Below, one piece after another: positions 22,961 through 32,483 of a stretch of 64,000 nucleotides of DNA. The stretch's first letter is position 1, and every line of letters starts with the position of its first letter. Under the pieces are notes generated by a model, which saw only the letters and a program-made list of their open reading frames with translations, had not been told where the DNA came from and did not search any database. Source of the stretch: Desulfococcus sp041737845 (GTDB lineage: Bacteria > Desulfobacterota > Desulfobacteria > Desulfobacterales > Desulfococcaceae). The position numbers and the translations under genes are program-made. The stretch spans positions 103,534-167,533 of the forward strand of contig NZ_JBGSQX010000146.1 in the NCBI RefSeq assembly GCF_041737845.1. Reading direction: 5' to 3'.

Positions 22961-24658
22961 GTGGCCGGTGACATCGATCCAAGGCGGTATCGCAGGGTCC
23001 GGCGGTTCTTTTTCAAGGTTCTGCTCAAGACCCTCTGGTGGGATATCCTGTTCAACCGCCCCGTGCTTGCGCGGTTCCGCCCGGATCCCTCAGAAAGGTG
23101 GAAGGAGGTCGCCCGGCAGTTCCGCGTCCTGGCGGTGGAGATGGGGGGCGTGATGATCAAGCTCGGCCAGTTCCTGAGCATCCGCGTGGACATCCTGCCC
23201 ATGGACATCACCGCCCTGCTCTCGGATCTCCAGGATGAGGTGCCGCCCGAGCCCTTTGAACGGATCCTGGCCCGGATCGCGGCCGATTTCGGCAGGCCGG
23301 CCCATGAGGTTTTCGAATGGATCGATCCGACCGCGGCCGGTTCGGCCTCCCTTGCCCAGGTCCACCCGGTCCGCCTGAAAACCGGGGAGGCGGCCGTGAT
23401 CAAGGTGCTGCGGCCCGGCATCGAGCAGCGGGTGGAGACCGACCTTGCGGCCGTCAGGACGGCCCTCGCCTGGCTTGCATGGTACGAACCCATCCGGAGG
23501 CGGGTCGATCCGGACTGGCTCTACCGGGAATTCAGCACCATCACCCGGAGGGAGCTCGATTTTTCCGCCGAGGGGAGGAACGCCGAGCGTCTGGCCCGGG
23601 ATTTCGCGGAGGATGCGGGGGTCTGTATTCCACGGATATTCTGGGCGTATTCCGCCCGCGGGACCCTGACGATGGAGGATGTCGGCTTCCTGAAGATCGG
23701 CGACGCCGGGGCGTTGAAGCGGGCCGGGATCGCGCCGGAGCGGGTGGCCGACCGGCTTTACGCCCTCTACATGCGGCAGGTGTTCGAAACCCATTTCGTC
23801 CATGTGGACCCCCACCCCGGCAACCTCTTTGTCCGCCCCCTGCCCCTGCCGGAAGAATCCGGCAGGGGCGTCACGGCGTTTGCGCCCGGCGATCCGGTGC
23901 CCTTTGGGCCGGACCGTCCGTTCCAGATCGTCTTTGTGGATTTCGGGATGATGACCGCCATCCCGGACCGGCTCCAGTCCGCCCTTCGGGAGTATGCCGT
24001 GGGCCTCGGGACCCGGGATGCCCACCGGATTGTCGCCGCCTGCCTGAAGGCCGGAACACTGCTGCCCGATGCCGACCTGACGCGGCTGGAGGAGGTCCAT
24101 GAGGCCCTGCTGGAGCGCTTCTGGGGCATTCAGGCCGGCCGGCTGCGGGAAACCGCCCTGGCGGAAGCCCGTCATTTCCTTCGGGAATACGGGGACGTGA
24201 TCCGGAATGCGCCGTTCCAGTTCCAGGCGGACATGCTTTTCGTCGTGCGGGCCGTCGGCATCCTGTCGGGCATGGCCGCCCATCTCGACCCCGACTTCGA
24301 CGTATGGTCCAAGACGATCCCCTACGCCCGTCGCTATGCCGCATCGGCGTTCGCAGGAGACCTCTTTTCCGTCCCGGAAACCCTTGCCTCCCTGGCCCGG
24401 CTGCCCGGGCGGGCGGACGAATTGATGGGCCGGCTCCGGCGCGGGCAGACAACCATCCGCGTGGCGCCTTCGGCGGAAGCCCGAAACATGGCGGACGGGG
24501 TAAGGCGATCGGTGGATCGCCTGGGCGGCCGGGTGCTGGCAGCGGGTCTCCTGATCTCGGGCGCCATCCTTTTCGGGACCGACGGCGGCGGACCTGCCGG
24601 AAAAATTTTCATGATCACGGGCGGTTTGGCTCTTCTGTTGACTCTGCGAAACCGGTAA
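22961..24658 (+). CDS. ABC1/AarF/UbiB-family atypical kinase
   Basis: A 565-residue member of the ABC1 kinase-like family, linked to quinone synthesis and lipid homeostasis. The diagnostic KxGQ motif is MIKLGQFLSIRVDILP (about residue 70). The Ala-rich loop is AAGSASLAQVHPVRLKTGE, and the catalytic region is VHVDPHPGNLFV, followed by the DFG equivalent IVFVDFGMM. Two hydrophobic helices at the C-terminus (about residues 525-560) should anchor it in the membrane. The start is a GTG at 22961. In an anaerobe the likely link is menaquinone metabolism or membrane lipids, but no quinone genes are near. Confidence 0.88.
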   Translation: MAGDIDPRRYRRVRRFFFKVLLKTLWWDILFNRPVLARFRPDPSERWKEVARQFRVLAVEMGGVMIKLGQFLSIRVDILPMDITALLSDLQDEVPPEPFERILARIAADFGRPAHEVFEWIDPTAAGSASLAQVHPVRLKTGEAAVIKVLRPGIEQRVETDLAAVRTALAWLAWYEPIRRRVDPDWLYREFSTITRRELDFSAEGRNAERLARDFAEDAGVCIPRIFWAYSARGTLTMEDVGFLKIGDAGALKRAGIAPERVADRLYALYMRQVFETHFVHVDPHPGNLFVRPLPLPEESGRGVTAFAPGDPVPFGPDRPFQIVFVDFGMMTAIPDRLQSALREYAVGLGTRDAHRIVAACLKAGTLLPDADLTRLEEVHEALLERFWGIQAGRLRETALAEARHFLREYGDVIRNAPFQFQADMLFVVRAVGILSGMAAHLDPDFDVWSKTIPYARRYAASAFAGDLFSVPETLASLARLPGRADELMGRLRRGQTTIRVAPSAEARNMADGVRRSVDRLGGRVLAAGLLISGAILFGTDGGGPAGKIFMITGGLALLLTLRNR

Positions 24659-24780
24659 GATTCTCTTGAAAATGGCGGATGCCTTTGATACGGTGAGCCC
24701 CGAATCACTGACGTTCCATGACCGTCGCAGGCCCGAGCGGGCCGCGGCGTCGATGCTCCATGTGGATACAGGAGGAAAAG

Positions 24781-27480
24781 ATGCAGAAGTGGGTGCGGTG
24801 GCTGATCTTAGGGATTGCCGCGATCATCGTGCTTTCGGTGATCTATGTCATATTTACGTTCGTTTTCCTCGATTTCTTTGTCAACCTCTGGTGGTTCGAC
24901 TCCCAGAGCCTCAAGGGATACTATCTCCTGCGGCTCTTCTATCGGTATCTGATTTTCGCGGCCGTTACGCTGGTCTTCTTCTCCATCTTCTTCTTTAATT
25001 TCTGGATCGCCTCGCGATACCTGGGCCTTTCCCCGGATTCCTGCGTGTTGCCCGAAACCGCCGAAAACGAACGGAAGACCCGGCGCTTGATGAAGCTGAT
25101 CCAGAGCGGGTCCATGAAGGTCTATACGCCCATCTCCATGCTTCTGGCCTTTCCCGTCTCCATTCCCTTCTACGAGCGCTGGGAGCAGGGACTCCTCTTT
25201 TTCTTGGGCTCCTCGGCCGGCTTTCGCGACGTCGACCTCGGCCTTGACGCCAGTTTTTTCCTGTTTGGGTATCCGATCTACCAGTTTATCCAGTCCCAGC
25301 TCATGCTGGTCTTCATCCTGCTGTTCGCGTTTATTCTTCTCCTCTATTTTGTCGAAAACCGCCTTCTCTGCCGGGTGGAGGAGACCATCCCCATGGGGGC
25401 CAGGGTTCACCTGACCATCATCGCCCTCATCGTCGTGCTGCTTCAGACCTGGGGGTTTCTGCTGGGCATCATCGAGCTGCAGTATATCGAGAACCACGAG
25501 CCGCTCTTTTACGGGCCTGGATTTATCGAAAGCCGGATCGACATTCCGCTGATATTGCTCACGGCCTTCACCTTTCTCGGAACGGCCCTTTTTTCGGTCA
25601 TGGTTTTTTTCAAGCGGAAGTTCATCAAGACGACCGTGGTTTTCGGCGCATTCTTCCTCATCTTTCTGGGTCTTTACAACACGGAATCCATGCATGAAAC
25701 GGTGGACAAGTATATCGTCAAGCCCAACGAGGTGACCCGGGAAAAACCGTTCATTGAATCCAGCATCGCCTCGACCTTGAAAGGCTATAATCTGCATAAG
25801 GTCAAGACGGATTATCTGCCCATCGGCCAAAGCCACGACCTGGGCGAGGATCCGACCGCGCAGAAGGGGTTCTCCAACATTCCGGTCTGGGACCGGGAAC
25901 TCCTGGAGGACGTCTACCGTCAGCTCCAGAGCTTCCGGACCTACTATGCCTTTCCCAACGTGGACGAGGACCGGTACACCGTGGCGGGGGTCTACCAGCA
26001 GGTCAACATCGGCGCCCGCGAGATCAACCTGGACGACCTTCCGGATGCAGCCCAGAACTGGATCAACCGCCACCTCCAGTACACCCACGGGTACGGCGTG
26101 GTCATGACCCCGGCGGCACAGGGCGGAGAGGAACCCATGACATGGTTCGTGCGCGACATTCCCATGCAGTCCGTCTTCGGGGTTACCGTCCGGGAGCCGA
26201 GAATATACTACGGCGAAAGCCGTCCGGGCTATGCCGTCGCCCCCAACGGAATCGGTGAAATCGATCACCCCAGGGGCGGGGAGGATGTCATCGTCAACTA
26301 TGCGGGGCGCGGAGGCGTCCCCATCAGCTCCCTGCTCCGAAAGCTCCTGTTTTCCGTCTACTTCAAAGACAGGAACCTCTTTTTCAGCACCAAGACGACA
26401 TCCAAGAGCCGCATCCTTTTCCGCAGGAACATCGTGGAGGCGGCGGAGCTGATTACGCCCTATTTCACGCTGGACAAAGACCCATACATCGTGGCCACGC
26501 CCGACGGGCTGTTCTGGATCATGGACGCCTACACGACATCCCCCTATTTCCCCAATTCCCACGCCTACCGGGCCAGCGATCCCAATGCGGCCTTCTACGG
26601 CACGGAGTTCAACTACATCCGAAATTCCGTGAAGATCGTCATCGACGCCTACAACGGCACCGTCCAGTATTACCTGGCCGATCCCGGGGACCCCATCGTC
26701 AACGCCTACAGACGGATCTACCCCGGCCTTCTGAAACCCATGGAGGAGATGCCGGAGCTCCTGCGCCGGCACCTGCGCTATCCCAAGGATCTTTTCTCCG
26801 TGCAGATGGCCATCTACGCCAAATACCACCAGCAGAACCCGGAGCAGTTTTATCAGGATGAGGACACGTGGGACTTCGCCAAAGGCAGCACCGGACCGGT
26901 GAAACCCTACTACCTGACCACCAGCTTCAAGGAAAAGGATGCCAAGAGCTTCATGCTGGTGAGCCCCATGAGCCCCACCGGACGCGACAATCTCCGGGCC
27001 CTCGTGACCGTGGGCTGCGACCCCCACAACTACGGCGAGATGGTCGTCTACAGCTTCCCGAGGGGCCAGCAGGTCAACGGCCCCTCCCAGATCGAGGCCC
27101 TGATCAACCAGAACAGCGTCATCGCCCAGCAGATCAGCCTCTGGGACCAGGCCGGGTCCCAGGTGAAGTTTGGCCGCATGGTGCTCCTGCCCGTGAAGGA
27201 TGTGATCCTCTACATCCAGCCGGTCTACATGTTCTCCGCAAGAGGCCCCAAGATACCGGAGCTTCAACGGATCATCGTCAGCCAGGGCGAACTGGTGGCC
27301 ATGGAGCGAACCATCGAGGAGAGCATCGCGGCACTGCGGCAGATGCTCGCGATCCGCACCGAGAGAATTCAGCGGCGTCTTCCCATGATCGAAACCGGGA
27401 AGCCCGAAACACCGAAGCCGATAGAAGTTGAACCCGGTCCGACCCATTCGGAGGAAAATTCGGGCGATCCAACCCAGTAG
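24781..27480 (+). CDS. UPF0182-family large membrane protein
   Basis: An 899-residue protein of uncharacterised family UPF0182 (COG1615). Seven or so transmembrane helices occupy the first 310 residues, beginning with WLILGIAAIIVLSVIYVIF and including FFVNLWWFDSQSLKGYY. A large extracytoplasmic domain follows (ISSLLRKLLFSVYFKD, YFTLDKDPYIV, IMDAYTTSPYFPNS), which is the conserved part. The last 40 residues are Pro/Glu-rich. Start 24781 has a perfect AGGAGG. No function is established for the family. It follows the ABC1 kinase by about 120 bases and may belong to the same transcription unit. Confidence 0.9.
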   Translation: MQKWVRWLILGIAAIIVLSVIYVIFTFVFLDFFVNLWWFDSQSLKGYYLLRLFYRYLIFAAVTLVFFSIFFFNFWIASRYLGLSPDSCVLPETAENERKTRRLMKLIQSGSMKVYTPISMLLAFPVSIPFYERWEQGLLFFLGSSAGFRDVDLGLDASFFLFGYPIYQFIQSQLMLVFILLFAFILLLYFVENRLLCRVEETIPMGARVHLTIIALIVVLLQTWGFLLGIIELQYIENHEPLFYGPGFIESRIDIPLILLTAFTFLGTALFSVMVFFKRKFIKTTVVFGAFFLIFLGLYNTESMHETVDKYIVKPNEVTREKPFIESSIASTLKGYNLHKVKTDYLPIGQSHDLGEDPTAQKGFSNIPVWDRELLEDVYRQLQSFRTYYAFPNVDEDRYTVAGVYQQVNIGAREINLDDLPDAAQNWINRHLQYTHGYGVVMTPAAQGGEEPMTWFVRDIPMQSVFGVTVREPRIYYGESRPGYAVAPNGIGEIDHPRGGEDVIVNYAGRGGVPISSLLRKLLFSVYFKDRNLFFSTKTTSKSRILFRRNIVEAAELITPYFTLDKDPYIVATPDGLFWIMDAYTTSPYFPNSHAYRASDPNAAFYGTEFNYIRNSVKIVIDAYNGTVQYYLADPGDPIVNAYRRIYPGLLKPMEEMPELLRRHLRYPKDLFSVQMAIYAKYHQQNPEQFYQDEDTWDFAKGSTGPVKPYYLTTSFKEKDAKSFMLVSPMSPTGRDNLRALVTVGCDPHNYGEMVVYSFPRGQQVNGPSQIEALINQNSVIAQQISLWDQAGSQVKFGRMVLLPVKDVILYIQPVYMFSARGPKIPELQRIIVSQGELVAMERTIEESIAALRQMLAIRTERIQRRLPMIETGKPETPKPIEVEPGPTHSEENSGDPTQ

Positions 27481-27493
27481 CCGCGCCGGCCAT

Positions 27494-27527
27494 GCCCCCG
27501 GCAGCACCCTTCGGAGCCGCCGGGGGC
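27494..27527. terminator. Hairpin between convergent genes, candidate bidirectional terminator
   Basis: Perfect 9-base arms GCCCCCGGC (27494-27502) and GCCGGGGGC (27519-27527). It lies 14 bases after the UPF0182 stop and 68 bases after the photolyase stop on the opposite strand. There is no T-run, so termination efficiency is uncertain. Confidence 0.45.
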
Positions 27528-27594
27528 AACGGCGGCAGGCATTTTCGTCCATCGGAACGCCGTGAAGCCTGCTTTCACCCTCGTCCGTGATCCG

Positions 27595-29004
27595 TCACGG
27601 GCTTGCATGAGGCGGGGTCTTGGCGGAGATCAACCCCTCGATCCGCCGGACATAGGCGCGGATGTCGCATTTCCGCTCCAAACCCGAGGCGGCCATATAC
27701 CGGATCTTTCCGAAGATCGGCCGCTCCTTCCAGGCCCGGTCGTGGAGCCCGAAAATCCAGGCGACGCCGGCATAGGAGTTGGGGTCCCGGCCGTCGATGA
27801 AGTATCTGTTGTTGAGCCGCAGAAGCCGCCGGAATGCGGCTTCGGGGCTCTCGCTCCATTCCAGCACCTTTTTCCCCCAGTACATCCGCATGTAGTTGTG
27901 CATGAAGCCCGTATGCACCATCTCTTTCATGGCCGCGTTCCAGTAGGGGTCGTGGGTTTCGGCCCGCTCCAGTTCCGCGGGGCTGTAAATCTCGGGGCGT
28001 TCGTCCCCCCGGTGTTCCAGAAGGGTCTTCCGTGCCCATGGCGGCAGGGCCTCGAACCGGTCGTATCCCTCCGTGTAGAAGACGTAGTTGAACGAAAGCT
28101 CCCGCCGGACGACAAGCTCCTCGAGATAGGCCGTGGCACCCTCGGGGCAATCCTTCCGGAGGGCCTGGATCCGGAGGGCGAGCCACAGGGGAGAGATCTG
28201 TCCGAAGTGAAGGTAAGGGCCCATGCGGGAGACGTCGTCCAATTGCGGCTGGTTGGAATGGCGGTCGTAGACGGCCAGGTTGTTTTCGAGAAATGTATCG
28301 AAGCGCTGCTTGGCCCGGGTGGTGCCGCCGGTGAAAAACGGACTTGGCGCCACCGGTTCGCCGTCGAATTCCAGGGATTTCAGGAGATCCGCCAGGGGAT
28401 GGAGGGCGATGCCCTCCATGTCCGGCCCTCCCCTGCCCATCCCTGCTGACGGCACCTTCACGGCAACGGGGTCAATCGGGACCATCCCCTCCTCCATGAG
28501 GGCCTGGATCCTGGCGCGGAGGATCCGGGCGCTGTAGGCGGCCTTGGGGTAGGCGGTCTCGACCGGCACCACGGCGTCTCCTTCGATCTGGATGACGGGG
28601 CAGTCCGCGCCCCGGGCCACCTCCTGCCGCCACTCCCGCTGATGCCGGAGATAGCCCCGGTCGCAGATGATCGCGGCTGCGTTTTTCCCGGCAGCCAGGG
28701 CCACCTCGGGCGGATGACCCCGCAAGACCGCCATGTGGATCCCCCGATCGGCCAGAACGGCCCGGGTTTCGGCCAGTCCCTCCAGCATGAAGGCGTAATG
28801 GCGGAGATTGGCTTCCGGGTAGCGCGTGGTCAGCCCGAAGACCACCACCGGGGGCAGGCCCAGCCGGTTGGCCTCCTGGACGGCATACTCCAGGGCCGGA
28901 TTGTATTCGGCGCGCTGGGACTGCTGCATCCAGTAGAGCACGTACCCGCCCCTGACCGCGGGTTTCCGATTCAAATGGGCGATCATCTCTTGGGGGATAT
29001 TCAT
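27595..29004 (-). CDS. Class II CPD photolyase
   Basis: Light-driven repair of cyclobutane pyrimidine dimers. The 469-residue protein has an N-terminal alpha/beta antenna domain (GYVLYWMQQSQRAEYNPALE) and a C-terminal FAD domain. The class II signature is YFIDGRDPNSYAGVAWIFGL followed by HDRAWKERPIFGKIRYM. MYWGKKVLEW lies just before it. Start 29004 has AAAGG upstream, while the 21-residue extension to 29067 has no ribosome site. It diverges from an SDR-DUF2867 protein and a YbgA-like DUF523/DUF1722 protein, a neighbourhood also seen with photolyase in other bacteria. Presence in an anaerobe implies exposure to light at least at times. Confidence 0.92.
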   Translation of the reverse strand: MNIPQEMIAHLNRKPAVRGGYVLYWMQQSQRAEYNPALEYAVQEANRLGLPPVVVFGLTTRYPEANLRHYAFMLEGLAETRAVLADRGIHMAVLRGHPPEVALAAGKNAAAIICDRGYLRHQREWRQEVARGADCPVIQIEGDAVVPVETAYPKAAYSARILRARIQALMEEGMVPIDPVAVKVPSAGMGRGGPDMEGIALHPLADLLKSLEFDGEPVAPSPFFTGGTTRAKQRFDTFLENNLAVYDRHSNQPQLDDVSRMGPYLHFGQISPLWLALRIQALRKDCPEGATAYLEELVVRRELSFNYVFYTEGYDRFEALPPWARKTLLEHRGDERPEIYSPAELERAETHDPYWNAAMKEMVHTGFMHNYMRMYWGKKVLEWSESPEAAFRRLLRLNNRYFIDGRDPNSYAGVAWIFGLHDRAWKERPIFGKIRYMAASGLERKCDIRAYVRRIEGLISAKTPPHASP

Positions 29005-29124
29005 GAACCGATACCTTTCTGAGGGATGGCGACGCGGCCCGACCGTCCCTTGGGAGATGAACCGCACCGGACGCTTTCAACCGGTTTCTCCCGGAAACCC
29101 GGAGGCCCCTCGCACGGAATTTTC

Positions 29125-29152
29125 TTGATTTGCCGGGGGAAGAGGGTATAAT
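29125..29152 (+). promoter_or_regulatory. Sigma70-type promoter of the SDR-DUF2867 gene
   Basis: TTGATT at 29125-29130 and a perfect TATAAT at 29147-29152 with a 16-base spacer. Transcription would start near 29160, leaving an untranslated leader of about 90 bases before ATG 29250. This supports the 29250 start over the upstream in-frame start at 29130, which lies inside the promoter. Confidence 0.65.
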
Positions 29153-29249
29153 TTCACAAAACGGCCGGGAAGTGCAACAGCCGCCTTCCACCGTCGCCCG
29201 ATCGTGTCGTGGGTATCCCGGCATTCATCACAGCGAGTTTAAAAAACTT

Positions 29250-30788
29250 ATGATATCAGAGAAACCGGTTCTTGTCATCGGATCCACCGGATATGTCGGG
29301 GGCCGCCTGGTGCCGCTCCTTCTGGAATCCGGGTACCGCGTCCGGGCCATGGGTCGATCCCTGTCGAAACTGGCCTCCCGGTCCTGGGCCCAGCACCCCC
29401 TGTTCGAGATGGTTCAGGGGGACATCCAGGATCTTGAATCCATGCAAAACGCCTCCCGGGGATGCCGCGCGGCCTTTTATCTCGTCCATTCCATGGTCGC
29501 CGCCGGCAGGGATTTTGCCCGGGCCGACCGTCAGGGCGCGCACAACATGGCTGCTGCCGCGGCCCATGGCGGGATGGACCGCATCATCTACCTGGGCGGC
29601 CTGGCGGAGGCGAAACACCACCGCCTGAGCGAGCACCTCCAGTCCCGAAAAGAGGTGGCGGAAATCCTCAACTCCGGCAGCGTCCCCTGCACGGACCTCC
29701 GCGCCGGGGCCATCCTGGGCGCCGGGAGCGCCTCCTTCGAGATCCTGAGGTACACGGTCGAGCGCCTTCCCGTCATGCTCGCGCCAAAATGGGTGCAGAC
29801 CCTCAATCAGCCCATCGCCATCCGAAACGTTCTTCTCTACCTCAAGGGATGCCTCGAAACGGACGCGGTTCTGGGCGAAACCTTCGATATCGGGGGGCCG
29901 GACGTCCTTTCCTACCGGCGCCTTGCCGAGATCTACGCCGAGGAGGCCGGTCTTCCCCGGCGGCGGATCATCCCGGTGCCCTTCGTCTCCCCGGGCTTCA
30001 GCGCCTTTCTCATCCACCAGGTGACCCCGGTGCCGGCGGCGCTGGCACGGCCCCTCATCGAAGGGCTTCGGAACGAGTCGGTCTGCGGCGACGACCGGAT
30101 TCATGCCGTCATCCCTCAACATTGCTACACCTGCCGGGAGGCGATCCGCATGGCCATGGAGAGCGTCCGCGCTGAAAAGGTGGAAACCTGCTGGTCCGAC
30201 GCGGGATGCCTCATCCCGCCCGAATGGACCTACTGCGGGGACGCGGATTACACGGGCGGCACGATCCTGGAGTGCGGGTATCGCATCGGGGTGGCGGCCG
30301 ATGCGGAAGCGGTCTGGGAGGCCGTCGAAAGGATCGGCGGCGACACGGGATGGTACTTCGGCGATCTTCTCTGGCAGCTCCGGGGGGCGGTCGACGGCTG
30401 GGCGGGCGGCGTGGGGCTCCGTCGGGGGCGGCGGCATCCGACGCACCTCCGGGTGGGCGACGCCCTTGATTTCTGGCGGATCCTCGAGCTGGATCCCGGC
30501 CGCAGGCTGCTCCTGTCAGCGGAGATGAAACTTCCCGGGGAAGCCTTGTTTGAAATCCGAATCACCCCTCGCGACGGCGAAACGGAGATCGATTTTCTGT
30601 CCCGCTTTGTGCCCAAAGGGCTGGGTGGGCTGATGTATTGGTATGCCCTTTACCCCGCTCACCAGTGGGTCTTCGAAGGAATGCTCAAGGGGCTTGCCCG
30701 CGCTGTCGGAAAGCCGGTGACCTCAGGCCCCCGGCGCTTCACCCCGGCGATCCCCGACACCTGTCCGCCGCCCTGGCGGATGAACTGA
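29250..30788 (+). CDS. NAD(P)-binding SDR-type protein fused to DUF2867
   Basis: A 512-residue two-domain protein. The N-terminal extended SDR/NmrA-like Rossmann domain (VLVIGSTGYVGGRLVPLL, about residues 5-280) has IIYLGGLAE and DIGGPDVLSYRRL. The C-terminal DUF2867 domain of the START/SRPBCC type (about 340-490) begins near ILECGYRIGVAADAEAVW and contains TGWYFGDLLWQLRG and LMYWYALYPAHQWVF. The enzymatic activity is unknown. A hydrophobic ligand bound by DUF2867 is likely. It is the first gene of a rightward unit with a DUF523/DUF1722 protein, divergent from photolyase. Confidence 0.82.
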   Translation: MISEKPVLVIGSTGYVGGRLVPLLLESGYRVRAMGRSLSKLASRSWAQHPLFEMVQGDIQDLESMQNASRGCRAAFYLVHSMVAAGRDFARADRQGAHNMAAAAAHGGMDRIIYLGGLAEAKHHRLSEHLQSRKEVAEILNSGSVPCTDLRAGAILGAGSASFEILRYTVERLPVMLAPKWVQTLNQPIAIRNVLLYLKGCLETDAVLGETFDIGGPDVLSYRRLAEIYAEEAGLPRRRIIPVPFVSPGFSAFLIHQVTPVPAALARPLIEGLRNESVCGDDRIHAVIPQHCYTCREAIRMAMESVRAEKVETCWSDAGCLIPPEWTYCGDADYTGGTILECGYRIGVAADAEAVWEAVERIGGDTGWYFGDLLWQLRGAVDGWAGGVGLRRGRRHPTHLRVGDALDFWRILELDPGRRLLLSAEMKLPGEALFEIRITPRDGETEIDFLSRFVPKGLGGLMYWYALYPAHQWVFEGMLKGLARAVGKPVTSGPRRFTPAIPDTCPPPWRMN

Positions 30789-30810
30789 AAACAACCGCAA
30801 GGGAGAAGCC

Positions 30811-31758
30811 ATGACCGCGACCATCAAGCTGGGCGTCAGCCGCTGCCTTCTGGGGGATCCGGTCCGCTATGACGGCGGCCACAAGCACGACCGCTTCATC
30901 ACGAACACCCTGGGGCAGTATGTGACTTTCATCCCGGTCTGTCCGGAGGTGGAATGCGGGATGAGCATCCCGCGGGAATCCCTGAGGCTGGTCGGGACGC
31001 CTGAAAACCCGAGGCTCATCACCCGCAAAAGCCAGGTCGACCACACGGACCGGATGGTCGCTTGGGCGCAAGGTCGGATCAGAGATCTGGAAAGCGAAGA
31101 CCTGTGCGGCTTCATCTTCAAGAGCGACTCCCCCAGCAGCGGCATGGAGCGGGTGAAGGTCTACAACGAAAAAGGGATGCCCCTCAAAAAAGGGGTGGGG
31201 ATCTTCGCGGCCCTGTTCATGGCCCATTTTCCCCTTCTCCCCGTCGAGGATGAGGGCCGCCTCAACGACCCCAAGCTGCGCGAGCACTTTATCGAGCGCA
31301 TTTTTGTGTATAAACGCCTCCGGGATCTGCTGGCCGGGGAAAAAAAAACGGGCGCCCTCGTGGAATTCCATACCCGCCACAAGATGCTTTTCATGGCCCA
31401 CAGCCCCGAGCATTACCGCCGGATGGGCAAGCTCGTGGCCGACGCCTCCCTTTCCGCGGCTGAAAAATTCAGCCGATACGAAACCCTGCTCGGGGAGGCC
31501 TTGCGGTTTAAAACAACGGTGAAAAAGAACGCCAATGTCCTCCTGCATATCCTGGGGTATTTCAAAAAGGACCTCTCCCCGGATGAAAAGCAGGAGCTTT
31601 TGGAGATTATCGGGCTCTATCGAGACGGCCATCTCCCCATCATCGTGCCGGTCACCCTCCTCAACCACTTCGTGCGCAAATACGATGAACCCTACCTGAA
31701 AAAGCAATACTATCTCAACCCCCACCCGATCGAACTTCATCTGCGAAACCACGTCTGA
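30811..31758 (+). CDS. DUF523 and DUF1722 (YbgA-like) protein
   Basis: A 315-residue protein with an N-terminal DUF523 domain (LGVSRCLLGDPVRYDGGHK, FIPVCPEVECGMSIPRE, GFIFKSDSPSSGM) and a C-terminal DUF1722 domain (LVEFHTRHKMLFMAHSPEHY to the end). The same two-domain design occurs in proteins encoded next to photolyase in several bacteria, and E. coli ybgA (DUF1722) lies beside phr. Cysteines in SRC and CPEVEC may coordinate a metal. A role in light or DNA-damage response is inferred from neighbours only. It starts 22 bases after the SDR-DUF2867 gene with GGGAG upstream. Confidence 0.88.
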   Translation: MTATIKLGVSRCLLGDPVRYDGGHKHDRFITNTLGQYVTFIPVCPEVECGMSIPRESLRLVGTPENPRLITRKSQVDHTDRMVAWAQGRIRDLESEDLCGFIFKSDSPSSGMERVKVYNEKGMPLKKGVGIFAALFMAHFPLLPVEDEGRLNDPKLREHFIERIFVYKRLRDLLAGEKKTGALVEFHTRHKMLFMAHSPEHYRRMGKLVADASLSAAEKFSRYETLLGEALRFKTTVKKNANVLLHILGYFKKDLSPDEKQELLEIIGLYRDGHLPIIVPVTLLNHFVRKYDEPYLKKQYYLNPHPIELHLRNHV

Positions 31759-31769
31759 GGCGGGCGCAA

Positions 31770-32231
31770 ATGAAGGTCTCAGCACATCTTCCGCCTGACC
31801 GGATTTATCTGGGCGCGGCCCTGCCCGACAAGGATGCCGTGCTTCGGTTTGTTTCGGCGGCGTTCATGAAAAACAACGCGGCCCGGGATCCTGAAAAGGT
31901 ATATCAGGTGCTGAAGCAGCGGGAAGCGCTGATGAGCACGGGCATCGGCGGAGGCATCGGCATTCCCCACGCCCTGACGGATGAACTGGACGATCTCGTC
32001 ATCGTCCTGATCCGGCTCAAGGCGGGGATCCCTTTTGACGCCTTCGATCATCGTCCGGTGGACATCGTCGTGGGCCTTGGGGTCCCTGAAAACGAAACCT
32101 CGATGCATTTAAGAGCCCTGGCGGGAATATCCGGGCTGCTCAAAAAACCGGGAATGCAAAAAACGATCCGGAGCATCGGGGATCCGCTGGCCCTGTGGAA
32201 TCAGATCCGGCAGGCGGAAGAAGATGCCTGA
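31770..32231 (+). CDS. PTS EIIA (PtsN/fructose-type) domain protein
   Basis: A 153-residue single EIIA domain. The phospho-acceptor His is in GIGGGIGIPHALTDEL (about residue 67). The downstream FDHRPVDIVVGLGVPENE and LRALAGISGLL match the PTS EIIA type 2 family. No EIIB or EIIC is adjacent, so a regulatory role like EIIA-Ntr is more likely than sugar import. It follows the YbgA-like gene by 11 bases and probably shares its transcript. Confidence 0.83.
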   Translation: MKVSAHLPPDRIYLGAALPDKDAVLRFVSAAFMKNNAARDPEKVYQVLKQREALMSTGIGGGIGIPHALTDELDDLVIVLIRLKAGIPFDAFDHRPVDIVVGLGVPENETSMHLRALAGISGLLKKPGMQKTIRSIGDPLALWNQIRQAEEDA

Positions 32232-32248
32232 TCGGAATGAATCCTGAC

Positions 32249-32366
32249 GGTTCCGCAAAAAGCCCGATATCTGCGTTATGCTGCATCCCTCGTCACTGCG
32301 GCGTACTTTAAGTACGCCTCATTCCTCGGGATTTGCAAGCCTTGATCTCGAACTTTTTGCGAAACC
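32249..32366. repeat. Dispersed palindromic repeat, copy A
   Basis: A 118-base element with imperfect terminal inverted repeats (GGTTCCGCAAAAAG at the left, CTTTTTGCGAAACC at the right) and a central perfect palindrome GCGTACTTTAAGTACGC. Nearly the whole element can fold into one long hairpin. It shares the core CGATATCTGCGTTA with copies at 40795-40911 and 42342-42385. It lies between two same-strand genes; another right-end-like piece (CTTTTTACGAGACC) follows at about 32380-32393. Confidence 0.8.
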
Positions 32367-32483
32367 GTCTGAAAATTGACTTTTTACGAGACCATCAATC
32401 CTGCCTTGAAATTCTCAGGTCTCTGCCTTAGCGTATCCACTGTTTAGGTAAACTTTCGACATTAATGGACCAAGGAGCACCCC

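Noticed and set aside
24808..27552. 914-codon open frame antisense to the UPF0182 gene
   Set aside because: The plus-strand frame has clear membrane helices and family motifs with a perfect ribosome site. The antisense frame is a by-product of high GC and codon bias.
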